64,000 nucleotides of DNA from Candidatus Nanosynbacter sp. TM7-087 (GCF_022828365.1 NZ_JAJQJU010000001.1:248001-312000), one strand, 5' to 3'. Positions 27,259 through 36,147 are shown, counted from the first letter of the stretch. Numbers and translations: made by a program. The notes: generated by a model not told the origin, from the sequence alone.

Positions 27259-28611
27259 CTATTCATGCTTGCGATCCAAGCTCATAAAGCGTAGGCGCTC
27301 TGGGTGGAAGTACAATTGGACTTTACCGACCGGACCGTTACGGTGCTTAGCGATGATGAGGTCTGTAATATTCTGGACTTCTGGGTTGTCAGGCTCGTAA
27401 TATCCAGGGCGATAAATAAAGCTCACGATGTCGGCGTCCTGCTCAATGGAACCGGACTCACGCAGGTCGGCTAGTTGTGGAATTGGCGGCGTGCGAGATT
27501 CAACTGAACGGCTTAGCTGACTCAGGGCAATTAGCGGCACATTCAGCTCGCGGGCAATAAGCTTCAGTCCGCGTGAAATTTCCGAAACTTCCTGAACGCG
27601 GTTTCCGTTATGGTTTCCGTTGGCCTGCATAAGCTGTAAATAGTCGACGATGATTAGTCCCAATTGGTTTTCGTGAGCAATTCTTCGAGCTTTCGTGCGC
27701 ATTTCCAAAACTGATAATCCTGGAGTGTCGTCGATGTAAATCGGCGCCTCGGCCATTTCGCCCATAGCTTCAGATAGCTTTGCAAAATCTTCGTCGCTCA
27801 GATTTCCGGTGCGAATATTCCAGCTATCAACTCCCGACGCATCCGCCAACATACGGTCGACCAGCTGTTCCTTGCTCATCTCTAGGCTGAAAAATAGAAC
27901 GGGATTTTTCTCAATCGTTGCCACGTTATAAGCCAAATTCGTCACCAGCGTCGTCTTACCCATGGCTGGACGAGCCGCCAGAATAATCAAATCCGATTTT
28001 TGCAAGCCAGCGGTCATATTGTCCAGATCGCGATAGCCAGTGCGGACTCCTCTGAGAGAACCTTTATTTTTACTGAGCTCTTCAATTCGATCAAAGCTGT
28101 CGGTCAGAATGCTTTCTAAGCTGACTAGGTCTTGCTTGGTCGATTGGTCTGACACGCTGAAAAGCTCGGCTTCGGCCTTCTCTAGTAATTCCTGCGTGGT
28201 CGTCGATTCGTCATATCCAAGTTCGGAAATGTCACTGCTCGCTTTTATTAGACGCCTGCGAACCGCCGCTTGCGCAATCATCTCCGCGTAAGCGGATGCG
28301 TGCGCTGCTGTTGGGACGTAGTTTGTTAGCTCTGTCAGATATGCCGATCCGCCAACTAATTCCAGCTCGTCCTTTCGCTTCAATTCGTCAGTTAAGGTCA
28401 ATAGATCGACGGGCTTGTGTTTTTCAAATAGCCGCATCATTCCAGCGAAAATCAATCCGTGATTCTTGTCGTAAAAATCGCTAGGGTGAGTAATTTCTGC
28501 GGCATCCGCCAAAACTTCCTCGTCAATTAGAACCGCCCCAAGCAAACTCTTTTCCGCATCCAAATTTTGTGGCGGTATCTTCCCTTTTACTTCTTCACTT
28601 TTATCTGCCAT
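27259..28611 (-). CDS. dnaB: Replicative DNA helicase
   Basis: A 450-aa hexameric helicase that unwinds the replication fork. The N-terminal domain starts PPQNLDAEKSLLGAVLID. The RecA-like core has AARPAMGKTT (Walker A), FFSLEMSKEQL, LIIVDYLQLM (Walker B), and LSQLSRSVESR and the arginine finger block SGSIEQDADIV. No intein. The start codon overlaps the dnaX stop (TAATG), giving coupled translation of the helicase and the clamp-loader subunit. Confidence 0.97.
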   Translation of the reverse strand: MADKSEEVKGKIPPQNLDAEKSLLGAVLIDEEVLADAAEITHPSDFYDKNHGLIFAGMMRLFEKHKPVDLLTLTDELKRKDELELVGGSAYLTELTNYVPTAAHASAYAEMIAQAAVRRRLIKASSDISELGYDESTTTQELLEKAEAELFSVSDQSTKQDLVSLESILTDSFDRIEELSKNKGSLRGVRTGYRDLDNMTAGLQKSDLIILAARPAMGKTTLVTNLAYNVATIEKNPVLFFSLEMSKEQLVDRMLADASGVDSWNIRTGNLSDEDFAKLSEAMGEMAEAPIYIDDTPGLSVLEMRTKARRIAHENQLGLIIVDYLQLMQANGNHNGNRVQEVSEISRGLKLIARELNVPLIALSQLSRSVESRTPPIPQLADLRESGSIEQDADIVSFIYRPGYYEPDNPEVQNITDLIIAKHRNGPVGKVQLYFHPERLRFMSLDRKHE

Positions 28612-30059
28612 TAAATATCCTCCAGCTTAACTTCTTCGCCGCCACCCATTAATTCTGCAATTTCCGCCAATTTTTCGTCCTCTGGCGGTTTCTTCTCTCC
28701 AATTATATCAATTTCCAAATCCATCGCGGTTTCTTCTGAGATAATTTCCGAGATCAATGGTTTATTCTTTGCGTCATCCAACTTTTTCTTATAAAACGCG
28801 GAACCTGCGTAAATTGTCAATTTTTCACCGTCAAACGACCATTGGCTTTTCTGCAATAATGACGCCAACCCGAGGGATTTTTCCTTCGCTCTTTCAATGA
28901 CTTTTTCCCAATTTAGCTCTAGTGGCGCGTCAGTTTTCTTTGGTTTTGCGGTGGTTTTTTTTGCTGGCTCGGCTGTTTTTTCTTCTTTTTTAATCGGCTT
29001 TTCTGTCGGTTTGGTTGACTCTGCTGACTTAATTGGCGTTGGTTTTGCGGCGGGTTTTTGGGTCGTGGCTTGAGCTATATTTTTCTTTGGCGCGACTGGC
29101 TTTTCTGTCGGCTGAGAATTGCTATTCATAAATATCGTCAATAATTTCAAGTCTGGGTGCGGGTGCCGATCAACCTCGATCAGTTGCTGAACCAACCCGA
29201 CAAGATTCGGATTTTTTCGTAACCTATTGCGAGCAATCGACAATAATTGATGTGACACTATAACTGAATTCGCGCCGCTATTTTCTAATTCCTGGAAGAT
29301 ATTTAAGACTTTTTCGTTGTCGTCGGATTGATATGAATCCAACAAATTGCCGAGCATCGTAGCGTCGCTCAGTCCCAAATATTCGGTAACCATATTCGCC
29401 GTCAGTGGCTGGTCTGATGTTGCTAAAATCGACAATTGGTCAAGCGTACTAATGCCGTCACGGAATCCGCCACGGGAACGTTCAGCGATTAACCTGGCGG
29501 CATCCTCTTCAATTGCAAATCCTTCTTTTTTCGCTATATTCATTAACTGGCGCGTCATAATTTCCGTCGGAATTGGGCGGAAGAAAAATTGCTGGACACG
29601 GCTAAGAATGGTGGCTGGAAGTCTGTCGGCGTCAGTTGTAGCTAAGATAAACACCACGTGTTCTGGTGGTTCTTCCAGGGTTTTTAATAGCGCGTTAAAT
29701 GCTGATTTTGACAGCATATGAACTTCGTCGATGATATAAACTTTTTTCGGCGCAGAAACAGGCGCGACTTGAGCTTTTTCGCGTAGGGTGCGAATGTCAT
29801 CAACGCCGTTATTGCTGGCTGCGTCAATTTCAATAATATCCAAGTTTGAAGAATCGTCATCATATGGCAAGTGGTTAATCTCGTGCGCCAGAATTCGCGC
29901 CACCGATGTTTTTCCCACGCCACGCGGTCCAGTCAACAAGTACGCATGAGCAATTTTTTCCTGCTCTAACGCTCGACGTAAAATACTAGTCACGTGATCT
30001 TGACCTAAAACTTCATCCAAACTGCGACTGCGATATTTACGATATAGCGCCTGACTCAT
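28611..30059 (-). CDS. dnaX: DNA polymerase III gamma/tau subunit, no zinc module
   Basis: A 482-aa clamp-loader ATPase. YRKYRSRSLDEVLGQDHV, GPRGVGKTS (Walker A), YIIDEVHMLS (Walker B) and LEEPPEHVVFILATT are clear. The four-cysteine zinc module that normally follows the Walker A helix is gone: the sequence passes from AHEINHLP straight to DIIEIDAASNNG. The C-terminal third has a Lys/Pro/Thr-rich linker and a tau-like end. A short leader of roughly 15 nt with GAGGGG precedes the ATG. Confidence 0.95.
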   Translation of the reverse strand: MSQALYRKYRSRSLDEVLGQDHVTSILRRALEQEKIAHAYLLTGPRGVGKTSVARILAHEINHLPYDDDSSNLDIIEIDAASNNGVDDIRTLREKAQVAPVSAPKKVYIIDEVHMLSKSAFNALLKTLEEPPEHVVFILATTDADRLPATILSRVQQFFFRPIPTEIMTRQLMNIAKKEGFAIEEDAARLIAERSRGGFRDGISTLDQLSILATSDQPLTANMVTEYLGLSDATMLGNLLDSYQSDDNEKVLNIFQELENSGANSVIVSHQLLSIARNRLRKNPNLVGLVQQLIEVDRHPHPDLKLLTIFMNSNSQPTEKPVAPKKNIAQATTQKPAAKPTPIKSAESTKPTEKPIKKEEKTAEPAKKTTAKPKKTDAPLELNWEKVIERAKEKSLGLASLLQKSQWSFDGEKLTIYAGSAFYKKKLDDAKNKPLISEIISEETAMDLEIDIIGEKKPPEDEKLAEIAELMGGGEEVKLEDI

Positions 30060-30112
30060 CCCCTCATGCTCCTCATGAGATAATTATAGCAAACTATACC
30101 TTGAGACAGAAG

Positions 30113-30334
30113 TTAACAAATGTGATTTCCGAGTATTCGAGATCGTATAAATACGATTATTATTGTGATAATGGCAGTAATTATGCAAGTTAACAACAGA
30201 GCCTTAGACTTCTTGCTAATTTTCTCTTTCTTAAGGATAAATATTGATGTAATTAGAGTCATCGTTCCCAAGATGTATGGCAAGTATCGTGCCAGTACTA
30301 TTGAAGTATCTAATAATATTGTAGTTAAGCTCAT
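30113..30334 (-). CDS. Small two-TM membrane protein, unknown
   Basis: A 73-aa protein with AAAGGAGG 5 nt before its ATG. There are two or three hydrophobic segments (TILLDTSIVLARYLPYILGT; LLLTCIITAIITIIIVFI) separated by a basic loop (KKEKISKKSK), so the loop is probably cytoplasmic. No family recognised. It lies downstream of the secreted DUF2690 gene beyond a 14-bp hairpin. Confidence 0.65.
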   Translation of the reverse strand: MSLTTILLDTSIVLARYLPYILGTMTLITSIFILKKEKISKKSKALLLTCIITAIITIIIVFIRSRILGNHIC

Positions 30335-30359
30335 TGGTAGCCTCCTTTGCTGTGTTTTG

Positions 30360-30393
30360 CCCTCGCTCTCTATACTTGAATAGAGAGCGAGGG
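30360..30393 (-). other. 14-bp hairpin after the DUF2690 gene
   Basis: A perfect stem CCCTCGCTCTCTAT/ATAGAGAGCGAGGG with a 6-nt loop and no T-run. It may be a terminator variant, a processing site or an mRNA-protecting hairpin. Confidence 0.7.
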
Positions 30394-30400
30394 ACTGGTC

Positions 30401-30856
30401 TCACGACCATGGTGTTGAATATGTGAAGTTGTTTTGGTCCACGAACACCGCACGCACTTTATGTGCCGGCGAGTAGATCATCGGCGTATAGCGTACAGTG
30501 ACGACTGGCGCGCATATTGCATCGAAGTATATCTGTTGTGTGTATCCAGTATCCTGGACAGCTTTCAGATATCCGCTACGAGTGCACTTGATCCAGCCTG
30601 GGCTATGCATGAAAATGCGAGCCCAGTTTGTCTTGCAGGTTGGCGACCACCTAACATGCAAGGAGAATTCCTTGTTGTTGTAGATTTGGGTGGTGACGGC
30701 ATCGGCACTGCAGCCCGTTGCGTCTGCGTCCTGTCCTGAGCACCAGTCTCCGTAGCACCCGACGGCATGAGCGGCGGGTGGGGTGGCTAGCGTCATCGCT
30801 GAGAACACGAGAGAAATGATGGCAATAAATGCCGCCAATCGCTTCTTGCTGTTCAT
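30401..30856 (-). CDS. Secreted DUF2690 family protein
   Basis: A 151-aa exported protein. The signal peptide (MNSKKRLAAFIAIISLVFSA, cleaved after AAHA) is followed by CYGDWCSGQDADATGC, the cysteine pattern of DUF2690, then HVRWSPTCKTNWAR. The family is best known from actinobacteria, often next to regulators, with unknown function. I start at the ATG at 30856, because GAGGAG lies 6 nt upstream; the tandem ATG at 30859 is an alternative. Its GC content is well above the neighbours, which suggests horizontal origin. Confidence 0.82.
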   Translation of the reverse strand: MNSKKRLAAFIAIISLVFSAMTLATPPAAHAVGCYGDWCSGQDADATGCSADAVTTQIYNNKEFSLHVRWSPTCKTNWARIFMHSPGWIKCTRSGYLKAVQDTGYTQQIYFDAICAPVVTVRYTPMIYSPAHKVRAVFVDQNNFTYSTPWS

Positions 30857-30999
30857 CATCAACTCCTCTGATTGTGAAACGTACACCGAGATTATTCTCG
30901 GATGAGTATAATTATACTTCTGTTCTATCAAAAAGTCAACCCCTGCTCTTCTAAAATAAAAGTAATAATGTTAACAAAAGCCTCGCGGTTAAATTACTC

Positions 31000-31875
31000 T
31001 TAAAACAACGCCAGCTGCGTGCTGGGTATTTCTATGTCAATGACGCCGTCAACTTTTTGCGCCCGATAGCCAATAAGCTTTTTGATGTTGTAAGCCAGCA
31101 GCTGACCGTCGTAATCAGTGATGACAATCGAGCCGATGACGCTGCGTACATGTCCGACCAATTGACTATAATCCTTCATTAAAACGACGTGCGACAGATC
31201 AACACTAGCGGTATGAAAATAATCTTCGCAAGGAATTAGCTCGGATTTCGGAAACGACACGCCAATTTTCTGCTCAATTTCAAGTAATTTTTGTCGCAAT
31301 TCCCTTTCGCCAGTCGCACGGTCAAAAGGTTGTTTTATCAATTCTATCTTTTTGTGAACCGGCAGAGTTTCAACTATTCCGTCCAGCTTGGAAATTTTCG
31401 CCTCATACTGCCTGGCGATCAATGCCGAAGAAAACGTTTCTAATTTTATGGCTAATCGCACTCCCTGCTCCAATAATCTCCGAATTCCGCGCTCTTCTTG
31501 CGAGATTCCGACTTTTATGACGTTCGGCGCGAAGTACGCCAAGTAAACAAAGTGCGGATTTTGATTGATTTTTTCTTGTTGGGCGGAAACCGAACTGGCG
31601 TTGTAAAATGCTGGATTAAAGCCAGTTTTGTCGCGGCATTTTAGGCAATTCTCATACTTTTCATCAACGATGGCTAAATCTGGGCAAATCTGACTGCATC
31701 GATTTTCAAAATCTACCCAGCCAGCACAATATTTGACAGAAAAATCAAACTCAAAAGACAAATCTTGTTCGAACAATTCATGACACTCAATTTTATCACC
31801 AACTTGGCACTCGATAAAAGGCTTATTGTCAGCGTTAAAACTGACGTAACTGAGCAGAAACTCGCTCGGTATCAT
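31000..31875 (-). CDS. DUF2797 family protein
   Basis: A 291-aa soluble protein. The N-terminal half has a cysteine-rich part (YCAGW, RCSQICPD, NCLKC) that looks like a zinc ribbon. The middle VYLAYFAPNVIKVGISQEERGIRRLLEQG is the GIY-YIG-like core that defines DUF2797. The function of the family is unknown; nucleic-acid binding or cleavage is a guess from the fold. I start at the ATG at 31875, 5 nt after the stop of the preceding gene, rather than at an overlapping TTG. Confidence 0.75.
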   Translation of the reverse strand: MIPSEFLLSYVSFNADNKPFIECQVGDKIECHELFEQDLSFEFDFSVKYCAGWVDFENRCSQICPDLAIVDEKYENCLKCRDKTGFNPAFYNASSVSAQQEKINQNPHFVYLAYFAPNVIKVGISQEERGIRRLLEQGVRLAIKLETFSSALIARQYEAKISKLDGIVETLPVHKKIELIKQPFDRATGERELRQKLLEIEQKIGVSFPKSELIPCEDYFHTASVDLSHVVLMKDYSQLVGHVRSVIGSIVITDYDGQLLAYNIKKLIGYRAQKVDGVIDIEIPSTQLALF

Positions 31876-31880
31876 AATAT

Positions 31881-32396
31881 TTACAATGCAGCTTCGACAG
31901 CAGCCCAAGTTGCGTCAGGATTGTCTTCAGGGATGATGATTGTAACTTGGTCGCCGACGTTAATTCGGAAGTAAGTTACGCTAGCAAGCAAAATACGATA
32001 TTCGCGGCCAGAAGCCTCGACGTAGTAAATTCCGTCGTGCTGAACAAGCGTTCCGATAACTTGCTTTCGTGGTACAGGACCGATCTGCTTGTAAATAAAG
32101 CTGCCGTCTTCAGCGATTGTCAATTTCATCAGGTCGCCTTCAACTAGCTTCGACTTTGAAGCGTAGTTGGCTGGGATTGGGTAATTTTTGCCGTCTGGGC
32201 TAAGCATCATCTGGCCATCAAATACGCCTTCGATAATCTTTCCTGTTACATCGTCTGACGAATTTTTTGGCGTGACAACTTGTCCATCGTCGCCAATAAT
32301 ACTAATCAATAATTCTTTTGCGGCAGCTAAATTGGTTTCCGCCTCTTGAATAAGTGTCCTCAGACGCTTAATTTGCTTTTCTGGTAATTCAGACAT
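31881..32396 (-). CDS. Hypothetical protein, coiled coil plus beta domains
   Basis: A 171-aa cytoplasmic protein. An N-terminal coiled coil (residues 1-35, LPEKQIKRLRTLIQEAETNLAAAKELL) is followed by two similar beta-rich units, GKIIEGVFDGQMMLSPDGKNYPIP and KQVIGTLVQHDGIYYVEASGREYRI, which look like a duplicated small barrel. The end (INVGDQVTIIIPEDNP) suggests an OB or KOW-like fold. I do not recognise a named family. It lies upstream of the DUF2797 gene and downstream of rplL. Confidence 0.7.
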   Translation of the reverse strand: MSELPEKQIKRLRTLIQEAETNLAAAKELLISIIGDDGQVVTPKNSSDDVTGKIIEGVFDGQMMLSPDGKNYPIPANYASKSKLVEGDLMKLTIAEDGSFIYKQIGPVPRKQVIGTLVQHDGIYYVEASGREYRILLASVTYFRINVGDQVTIIIPEDNPDATWAAVEAAL

Positions 32397-32589
32397 GGTT
32401 CTCGCAATTCCTTTGTCTATTTTTTATAATACTTAACTAATATATAGCATATCCTTACGTTTATATCAAGTCGTGTCATTTGATTTTCTCTGATTTTCCA
32501 CAGCGCTATAAGATATGGACGAAAAAGTGTTGCAAATTTTACTCTTGAAATTGACGTGTGGTTCGTGATATTAAGATTGGCGACATAAA

Positions 32590-32616
32590 AATCACCGCCC
32601 AGAGCGGACGGTGATT
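32590..32616 (-). terminator. Terminator of rplJ-rplL
   Basis: AATCACCG pairs with CGGTGATT around an 11-nt loop, followed on the minus strand by TTTATG. Confidence 0.8.
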
Positions 32617-32646
32617 AAACGAAACAAATTGGCGTTGTATAACAAA

Positions 32647-33024
32647 TTATGAAAGCTCGACAGTAGCGCCAGCGTCTTCCAAAGTTTTCTTTGCAGCTTC
32701 AGCTTCGTCTTTAGAAACTTTTTCCTTGACTGGTGCTGGAGCGCCGTCAACGATAGCTTTTGCTTCACCTAGACCTAGGCCAGTGATTTCCTTAACAGCC
32801 TTGATGACTGCAACCTTCTGAGAACCAGCGTCTTTCAAAGTAACTGTGAACTCAGTTTTTTCGTCAGCAGCAGCGGCGTCACCACCAGCAGCTGGACCAG
32901 CAACAGCGACAGCTGCAGCAGCTGGCTCGATGCCGTATTCTTCTTTAAGATGATTTTTCAATTCGTTAACTTCTAGAACTGTCAATTTTACAAGTTCTTC
33001 AGCCAATTTCTTAATATCAGCCAT
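32647..33024 (-). CDS. rplL: 50S ribosomal protein L7/L12
   Basis: A 125-aa stalk protein. The N-terminal dimerisation part ([31 protein letters not shown]), the Ala-rich hinge and the C-terminal factor-binding domain ([32 protein letters not shown]) are all standard. It lies 65 nt after rplJ in one operon. Confidence 0.97.
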   Translation of the reverse strand: MADIKKLAEELVKLTVLEVNELKNHLKEEYGIEPAAAAVAVAGPAAGGDAAAADEKTEFTVTLKDAGSQKVAVIKAVKEITGLGLGEAKAIVDGAPAPVKEKVSKDEAEAAKKTLEDAGATVELS

Positions 33025-33089
33025 TGATATTCTCCTTTATTATTATATTGTTGCGATGAATGCAACGTTACTAGTGTTGATTGCTAAAC

Positions 33090-33614
33090 TTAAGCAGTAG
33101 CTTTGGCTTCGATGCCGTCCAAAAGTCCGTGCAAATTGCCGCCAAGCGCGTTGACTGTGTCGTGCACTGGTGATAGCAATTGTGATACCACTTGAGCAAC
33201 GAGCTGGTCTTTGCTTGGTAGGCCTGCCAATGCTTTAACGTCAGCTTCGCTAATTGCCAAGCCTTCGCCTGAGAAGCCACCTGCAAGTTGTAATGCTGGA
33301 TGTGTCTTTGCAAACGTATCCAATACCTTTGCTGGCATAACTTCATCTTCACTACTTACAGCGTAAACCAATTGACCAACCAATAAGCTGGTGTCGGTTT
33401 CTTTGTAAGTGTCGATTCCTTGAAGAGCTACGCGTACCAATCGGTTTTTAACAACCTTGATGGTGACGCCCGCTTCGCGAGCAGCCTTGCGTAGTTCTTG
33501 TAGGTCGGCAACGGTAAGGGTTTGATATCGAGCAAAAGCCGTGCCCTTAGCGTCTTTTAATAGCTCTGTCAGTTCAGCAACCAAAGTTTGTTTTTTATCG
33601 CGTGAAATTGCCAT
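33090..33614 (-). CDS. rplJ: 50S ribosomal protein L10
   Basis: A 174-aa stalk base protein starting MAISRDKKQTLVAELTELLKDAKG, with the LRKAAREAGVTIKVVKNRL RNA-binding part and a C-terminal helix that carries L7/L12 dimers. Upstream lies an L10 leader that should bind L10(L12)4 for autoregulation. Confidence 0.96.
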   Translation of the reverse strand: MAISRDKKQTLVAELTELLKDAKGTAFARYQTLTVADLQELRKAAREAGVTIKVVKNRLVRVALQGIDTYKETDTSLLVGQLVYAVSSEDEVMPAKVLDTFAKTHPALQLAGGFSGEGLAISEADVKALAGLPSKDQLVAQVVSQLLSPVHDTVNALGGNLHGLLDGIEAKATA

Positions 33615-33674
33615 AAAATCCTTTCTTTGATTGGGTTAATTTGTTATGTGCCAATTTGTTAACGTGCGGTAATG

Positions 33675-33792
33675 GAGAATCAAAAAACGTCTTTGATTCT
33701 CGCACTACCAAAGACGTCAAATAAAACTGTTAGTTTCATCCCTCGGTGGCATTTTTATACTTGTTTTACGTCAAGTCGCCACTGTCTTTGGT
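33675..33792 (-). promoter_or_regulatory. L10 leader, autoregulatory RNA
   Basis: On the minus strand ACCAAAGAC (33792-33784) pairs with GTCTTTGGT (end at 33706), enclosing the conserved-looking GGCGACTTGACG and CCACCGAGGG segments of L10-type leaders. A second hairpin, GAGAATCAAA/TTTGATTCTC (33701-33675), follows, and its CAAAGACG can also pair with CGTCTTTG of the first. This gives two exclusive folds. Confidence 0.75.
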
Positions 33793-33846
33793 AATGTTCC
33801 AGACCATTGTAGCAGAAATGACAACGAAAGACAAGAGTTGTGGCAA

Positions 33847-34173
33847 TTATTTTCCGGCCGATTCAATCGCCTTATTTATCGCATTTTCGCCTAATCGTAA
33901 TATTCTTCTGCGTTGAGCGACAGTTGTGCCTCCCCACACGCCATATTCGGCAGATTCTGGGTGGCGGAGCGCATATTCTAAGCATTGTTTTAATACTGGG
34001 CATTTTCGGCACATATCTATGGCAGCTTCCGCGGCTTCTGTCTTTCTGGCACCTCTTAAATCTTGGTCTGGAGTGTTTGGGTTTATTTGGAAAAACAAGC
34101 GATCAGCTTCTTCGGGGGCTAGTTTCGCGCATTCGGCGCCGTCTAATAGACTCTCGTTACTTAATTCTGACAT
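33847..34173 (-). CDS. WhiB-family iron-sulfur regulator
   Basis: A 108-aa protein with the four WhiB cysteines at C15, C55, C58 and C64 (C-x2-C-x5-C at the end), the GVWGG turn at residues 78-82 and a basic C-terminus (QRRRILRLG). WhiB proteins bind a 4Fe-4S cluster and contact the housekeeping sigma factor; they are characteristic of actinobacteria and their phages. I start at the ATG at 34173. No Shine-Dalgarno is present, but a TTGATT-17-TAAAAT promoter ends 7 nt before it. Confidence 0.93.
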   Translation of the reverse strand: MSELSNESLLDGAECAKLAPEEADRLFFQINPNTPDQDLRGARKTEAAEAAIDMCRKCPVLKQCLEYALRHPESAEYGVWGGTTVAQRRRILRLGENAINKAIESAGK

Positions 34174-34180
34174 ATTCGTT

Positions 34181-34209
34181 ATTTTACAATAATAACGTAA
34201 TAAAATCAA
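34181..34209 (-). promoter_or_regulatory. Promoter of leaderless whiB-like gene
   Basis: TTGATT (34204-34209), a 17-nt spacer and TAAAAT (34181-34186) on the minus strand, 7 nt before the ATG. Confidence 0.75.
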
Positions 34210-34237
34210 TAGGCTTCTATGTCTAATCAAAGAGAAA

Positions 34238-34260
34238 ACCCGCTCCGTGGTGGAGCGGGT
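34238..34260 (-). terminator. Terminator of the GC-rich surface protein gene
   Basis: A 9-bp stem (ACCCGCTCC/GGAGCGGGT) with a 5-nt loop followed on the minus strand by TTTTCTCTTT. Confidence 0.85.
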
Positions 34261-34300
34261 GTAGAACCTCCTAACTTTTTTCTGTATCTGTATGTTCTGT

Positions 34301-34335
34301 CGAGGGGTGCTAGTCGATTAAACTAACACCCCTCG
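34301..34335 (-). other. 14-bp 3' UTR hairpin of the surface protein mRNA
   Basis: CGAGGGGTGTTAGT pairs with ACTAGCACCCCTCG around a 7-nt loop. The single imperfect pair is a G-U in the minus-strand RNA but a C-A mismatch in the plus-strand RNA, so the hairpin is shaped for the minus-strand transcript. Confidence 0.7.
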
Positions 34336-34345
34336 ACGAGATGGG

Positions 34346-35947
34346 TTACCTCTCCGAGCGTGCCGTCTGACGACGGCGCGCCCAAAGGAGGAAGCCTCCG
34401 AGGGCGGCTAGCGCAATCGCGCCGGCGATCGCACTCCCAGTAGCGCCAGTGACCGCCAGCTTCTTGTGCTGGGGTGCTGGTGTGGGGGTAGCCGAGGGCG
34501 TAGGCTCCTCATACCGTTCAATAACGGGAGTGGGGAGCGGAGGTTTACGCGTAGGCGTTGTGCTCGGAGTCGGTGTCACCGACGGGGTCGTGCTCGGCGT
34601 GGGTGTCGACGGTGTTGAGCTCGGTTCCGGGGTTGGAGTCGGAGTTGGCGTCACCGACGGGCTCGGTTCTGGCGTGGGTGTCGACGGTGTTGCCGACGGT
34701 GTGGGTGTCGACGGGCTCGGTTCCGGCGTGGGTGTCGGTTCCGGAGTTGGAGTCGGCGTTGGGCGGGTATCGTAACCCGCGTCGCCACCAGACTCACGTC
34801 GAACAATCCGGGCACTCATGTCCCAGGACTTATCCTGAGACGTGATGGTTGCCTTGTCAGTCCACGGACCGGGGTCCGTAGAACTGACACTGATGTTCAG
34901 TTCGAACCGGGCTTTTTCGCCCTTATCCAACTTGACATTGAGAACTGCCTTGTCGCTAGCACAGCTAACGACATTAGCCTCCATGAAGCGGATGTACTGG
35001 GGTTGCCCCCAAGTACTAGCCTCAGTGTATACGCCGATCCTACCAGCCAAAAGCTGGTCGCAAACGAACTTCTGACCCGGTGAGGTCAATACGTCCGTGA
35101 TAACGAACGTTTGAGCGTCCTGCGTGGCGGTGGGCAGTACGATCGTGACTCTTTGTTGAGAGCCATCTACAGATCCCCACTTAGAGGGGGCTGCACCAAT
35201 TGTGGAGCACCCATCACAGGTGCCCACTTGGATGGTCGTTCTGCGAACGACACCACCAACGTTCCATTCAAGTTCCCGGGTTTCTCCGGGAATCAGAACA
35301 GAACTCATATGCACCCGCCACCACGCTGACGCGTGGAAATTCTGCCGTCCAGATACTTCGACCTGGTCAGTCAGTCTGATGACCACGGTGTGGTCGGCAG
35401 AGTAGGTGGCGTACCCAATGGTGACTCCTTCCGGGGTCGTCATTGGGATTGGCGCAAAGTCAGTGTCCGTGCCGAGTTCGCTCGGCACGCTGATGGTCAC
35501 TGAGTCTCCTGCGCAGTGACCCTCTTTGAGGGTCAGGTTCACGGAAAACTCCACCGCCTCGTAGGCGGTGACTTCGGGCGAACCGTCCGAAGTCTTGAAA
35601 TCCGTCTGAATTTCCTCGGCTGAAATCGGCCGAGGAATGCAGTTGCTGTCGGTGGTTGCCGCCGTGGCGACGCTACTACCGGACGACGACTGCTCGGTGT
35701 TAGCAGTGCTGCTCGACTGAGTCTCGCCAGCGACACCAGACGAAGACTGAGCCTCGTTGCCGGTATCTGCTACTGTGGTAGCAACACCAGACGACTGGGC
35801 TTCGGCAACAATACCAGACGAGGACTGAGCCTCGGCTGCTGACTGTGCCTCGTCGGCGCGTGACACCCCTCCGAAGAGGAATGCAGCGAGGAATGCAGCG
35901 AGGATTGCCATGATAGGCACCCTCAATGGGGTCTTACGGTGATTCAT
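34346..35947 (-). CDS. GC-rich sortase-anchored adhesin-like protein (LAVTG)
   Basis: A 533-aa surface protein. The signal peptide covers about residues 1-31. An N-terminal low-complexity region repeats EAQSSSG units (residues 32-95). Two Ig-like domains resembling Gram-positive DEv-IgG adhesin domains follow (residues about 105-390; [17 protein letters not shown]). A long Pro/Thr/Ser stalk of PTPTPEP repeats comes next, then LAVTG, a hydrophobic helix and [15 protein letters not shown] signals are typical of actinobacterial class E sortases. GC content is far above the rest of the window, so recent acquisition from an actinobacterium is likely. Confidence 0.85.
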   Translation of the reverse strand: MNHRKTPLRVPIMAILAAFLAAFLFGGVSRADEAQSAAEAQSSSGIVAEAQSSGVATTVADTGNEAQSSSGVAGETQSSSTANTEQSSSGSSVATAATTDSNCIPRPISAEEIQTDFKTSDGSPEVTAYEAVEFSVNLTLKEGHCAGDSVTISVPSELGTDTDFAPIPMTTPEGVTIGYATYSADHTVVIRLTDQVEVSGRQNFHASAWWRVHMSSVLIPGETRELEWNVGGVVRRTTIQVGTCDGCSTIGAAPSKWGSVDGSQQRVTIVLPTATQDAQTFVITDVLTSPGQKFVCDQLLAGRIGVYTEASTWGQPQYIRFMEANVVSCASDKAVLNVKLDKGEKARFELNISVSSTDPGPWTDKATITSQDKSWDMSARIVRRESGGDAGYDTRPTPTPTPEPTPTPEPSPSTPTPSATPSTPTPEPSPSVTPTPTPTPEPSSTPSTPTPSTTPSVTPTPSTTPTRKPPLPTPVIERYEEPTPSATPTPAPQHKKLAVTGATGSAIAGAIALAALGGFLLWARRRQTARSER

Positions 35948-36101
35948 TTCACCATCATCCCTTCTCTTGTAGACAATAAGATACAGATGTTAAGGTTCTT
36001 TTATCCAGCTAGGCTGGAAATCAAGAATTTACTTGAACATCAGTACCTAGTCGGACTTTACTATTTTATCATAAAAAATGAAAAATGCAATAGTAACGCA
36101 A

Positions 36102-36127
36102 AAATCCCGCCAGAATCGACGGGATTT
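36102..36127 (-). terminator. Terminator of rplA
   Basis: AAATCCCG pairs with CGGGATTT around a 10-nt loop, followed on the minus strand by TTGCG; moderate T-run. Confidence 0.75.
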
Positions 36128-36147
36128 AATTGCCTGAAATATAAAGA

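Noticed and set aside
34449..34775. Gly/Val-rich ORF antisense to the surface protein
   Set aside because: It is the reverse reading of PTPTP repeats and has no start signals.
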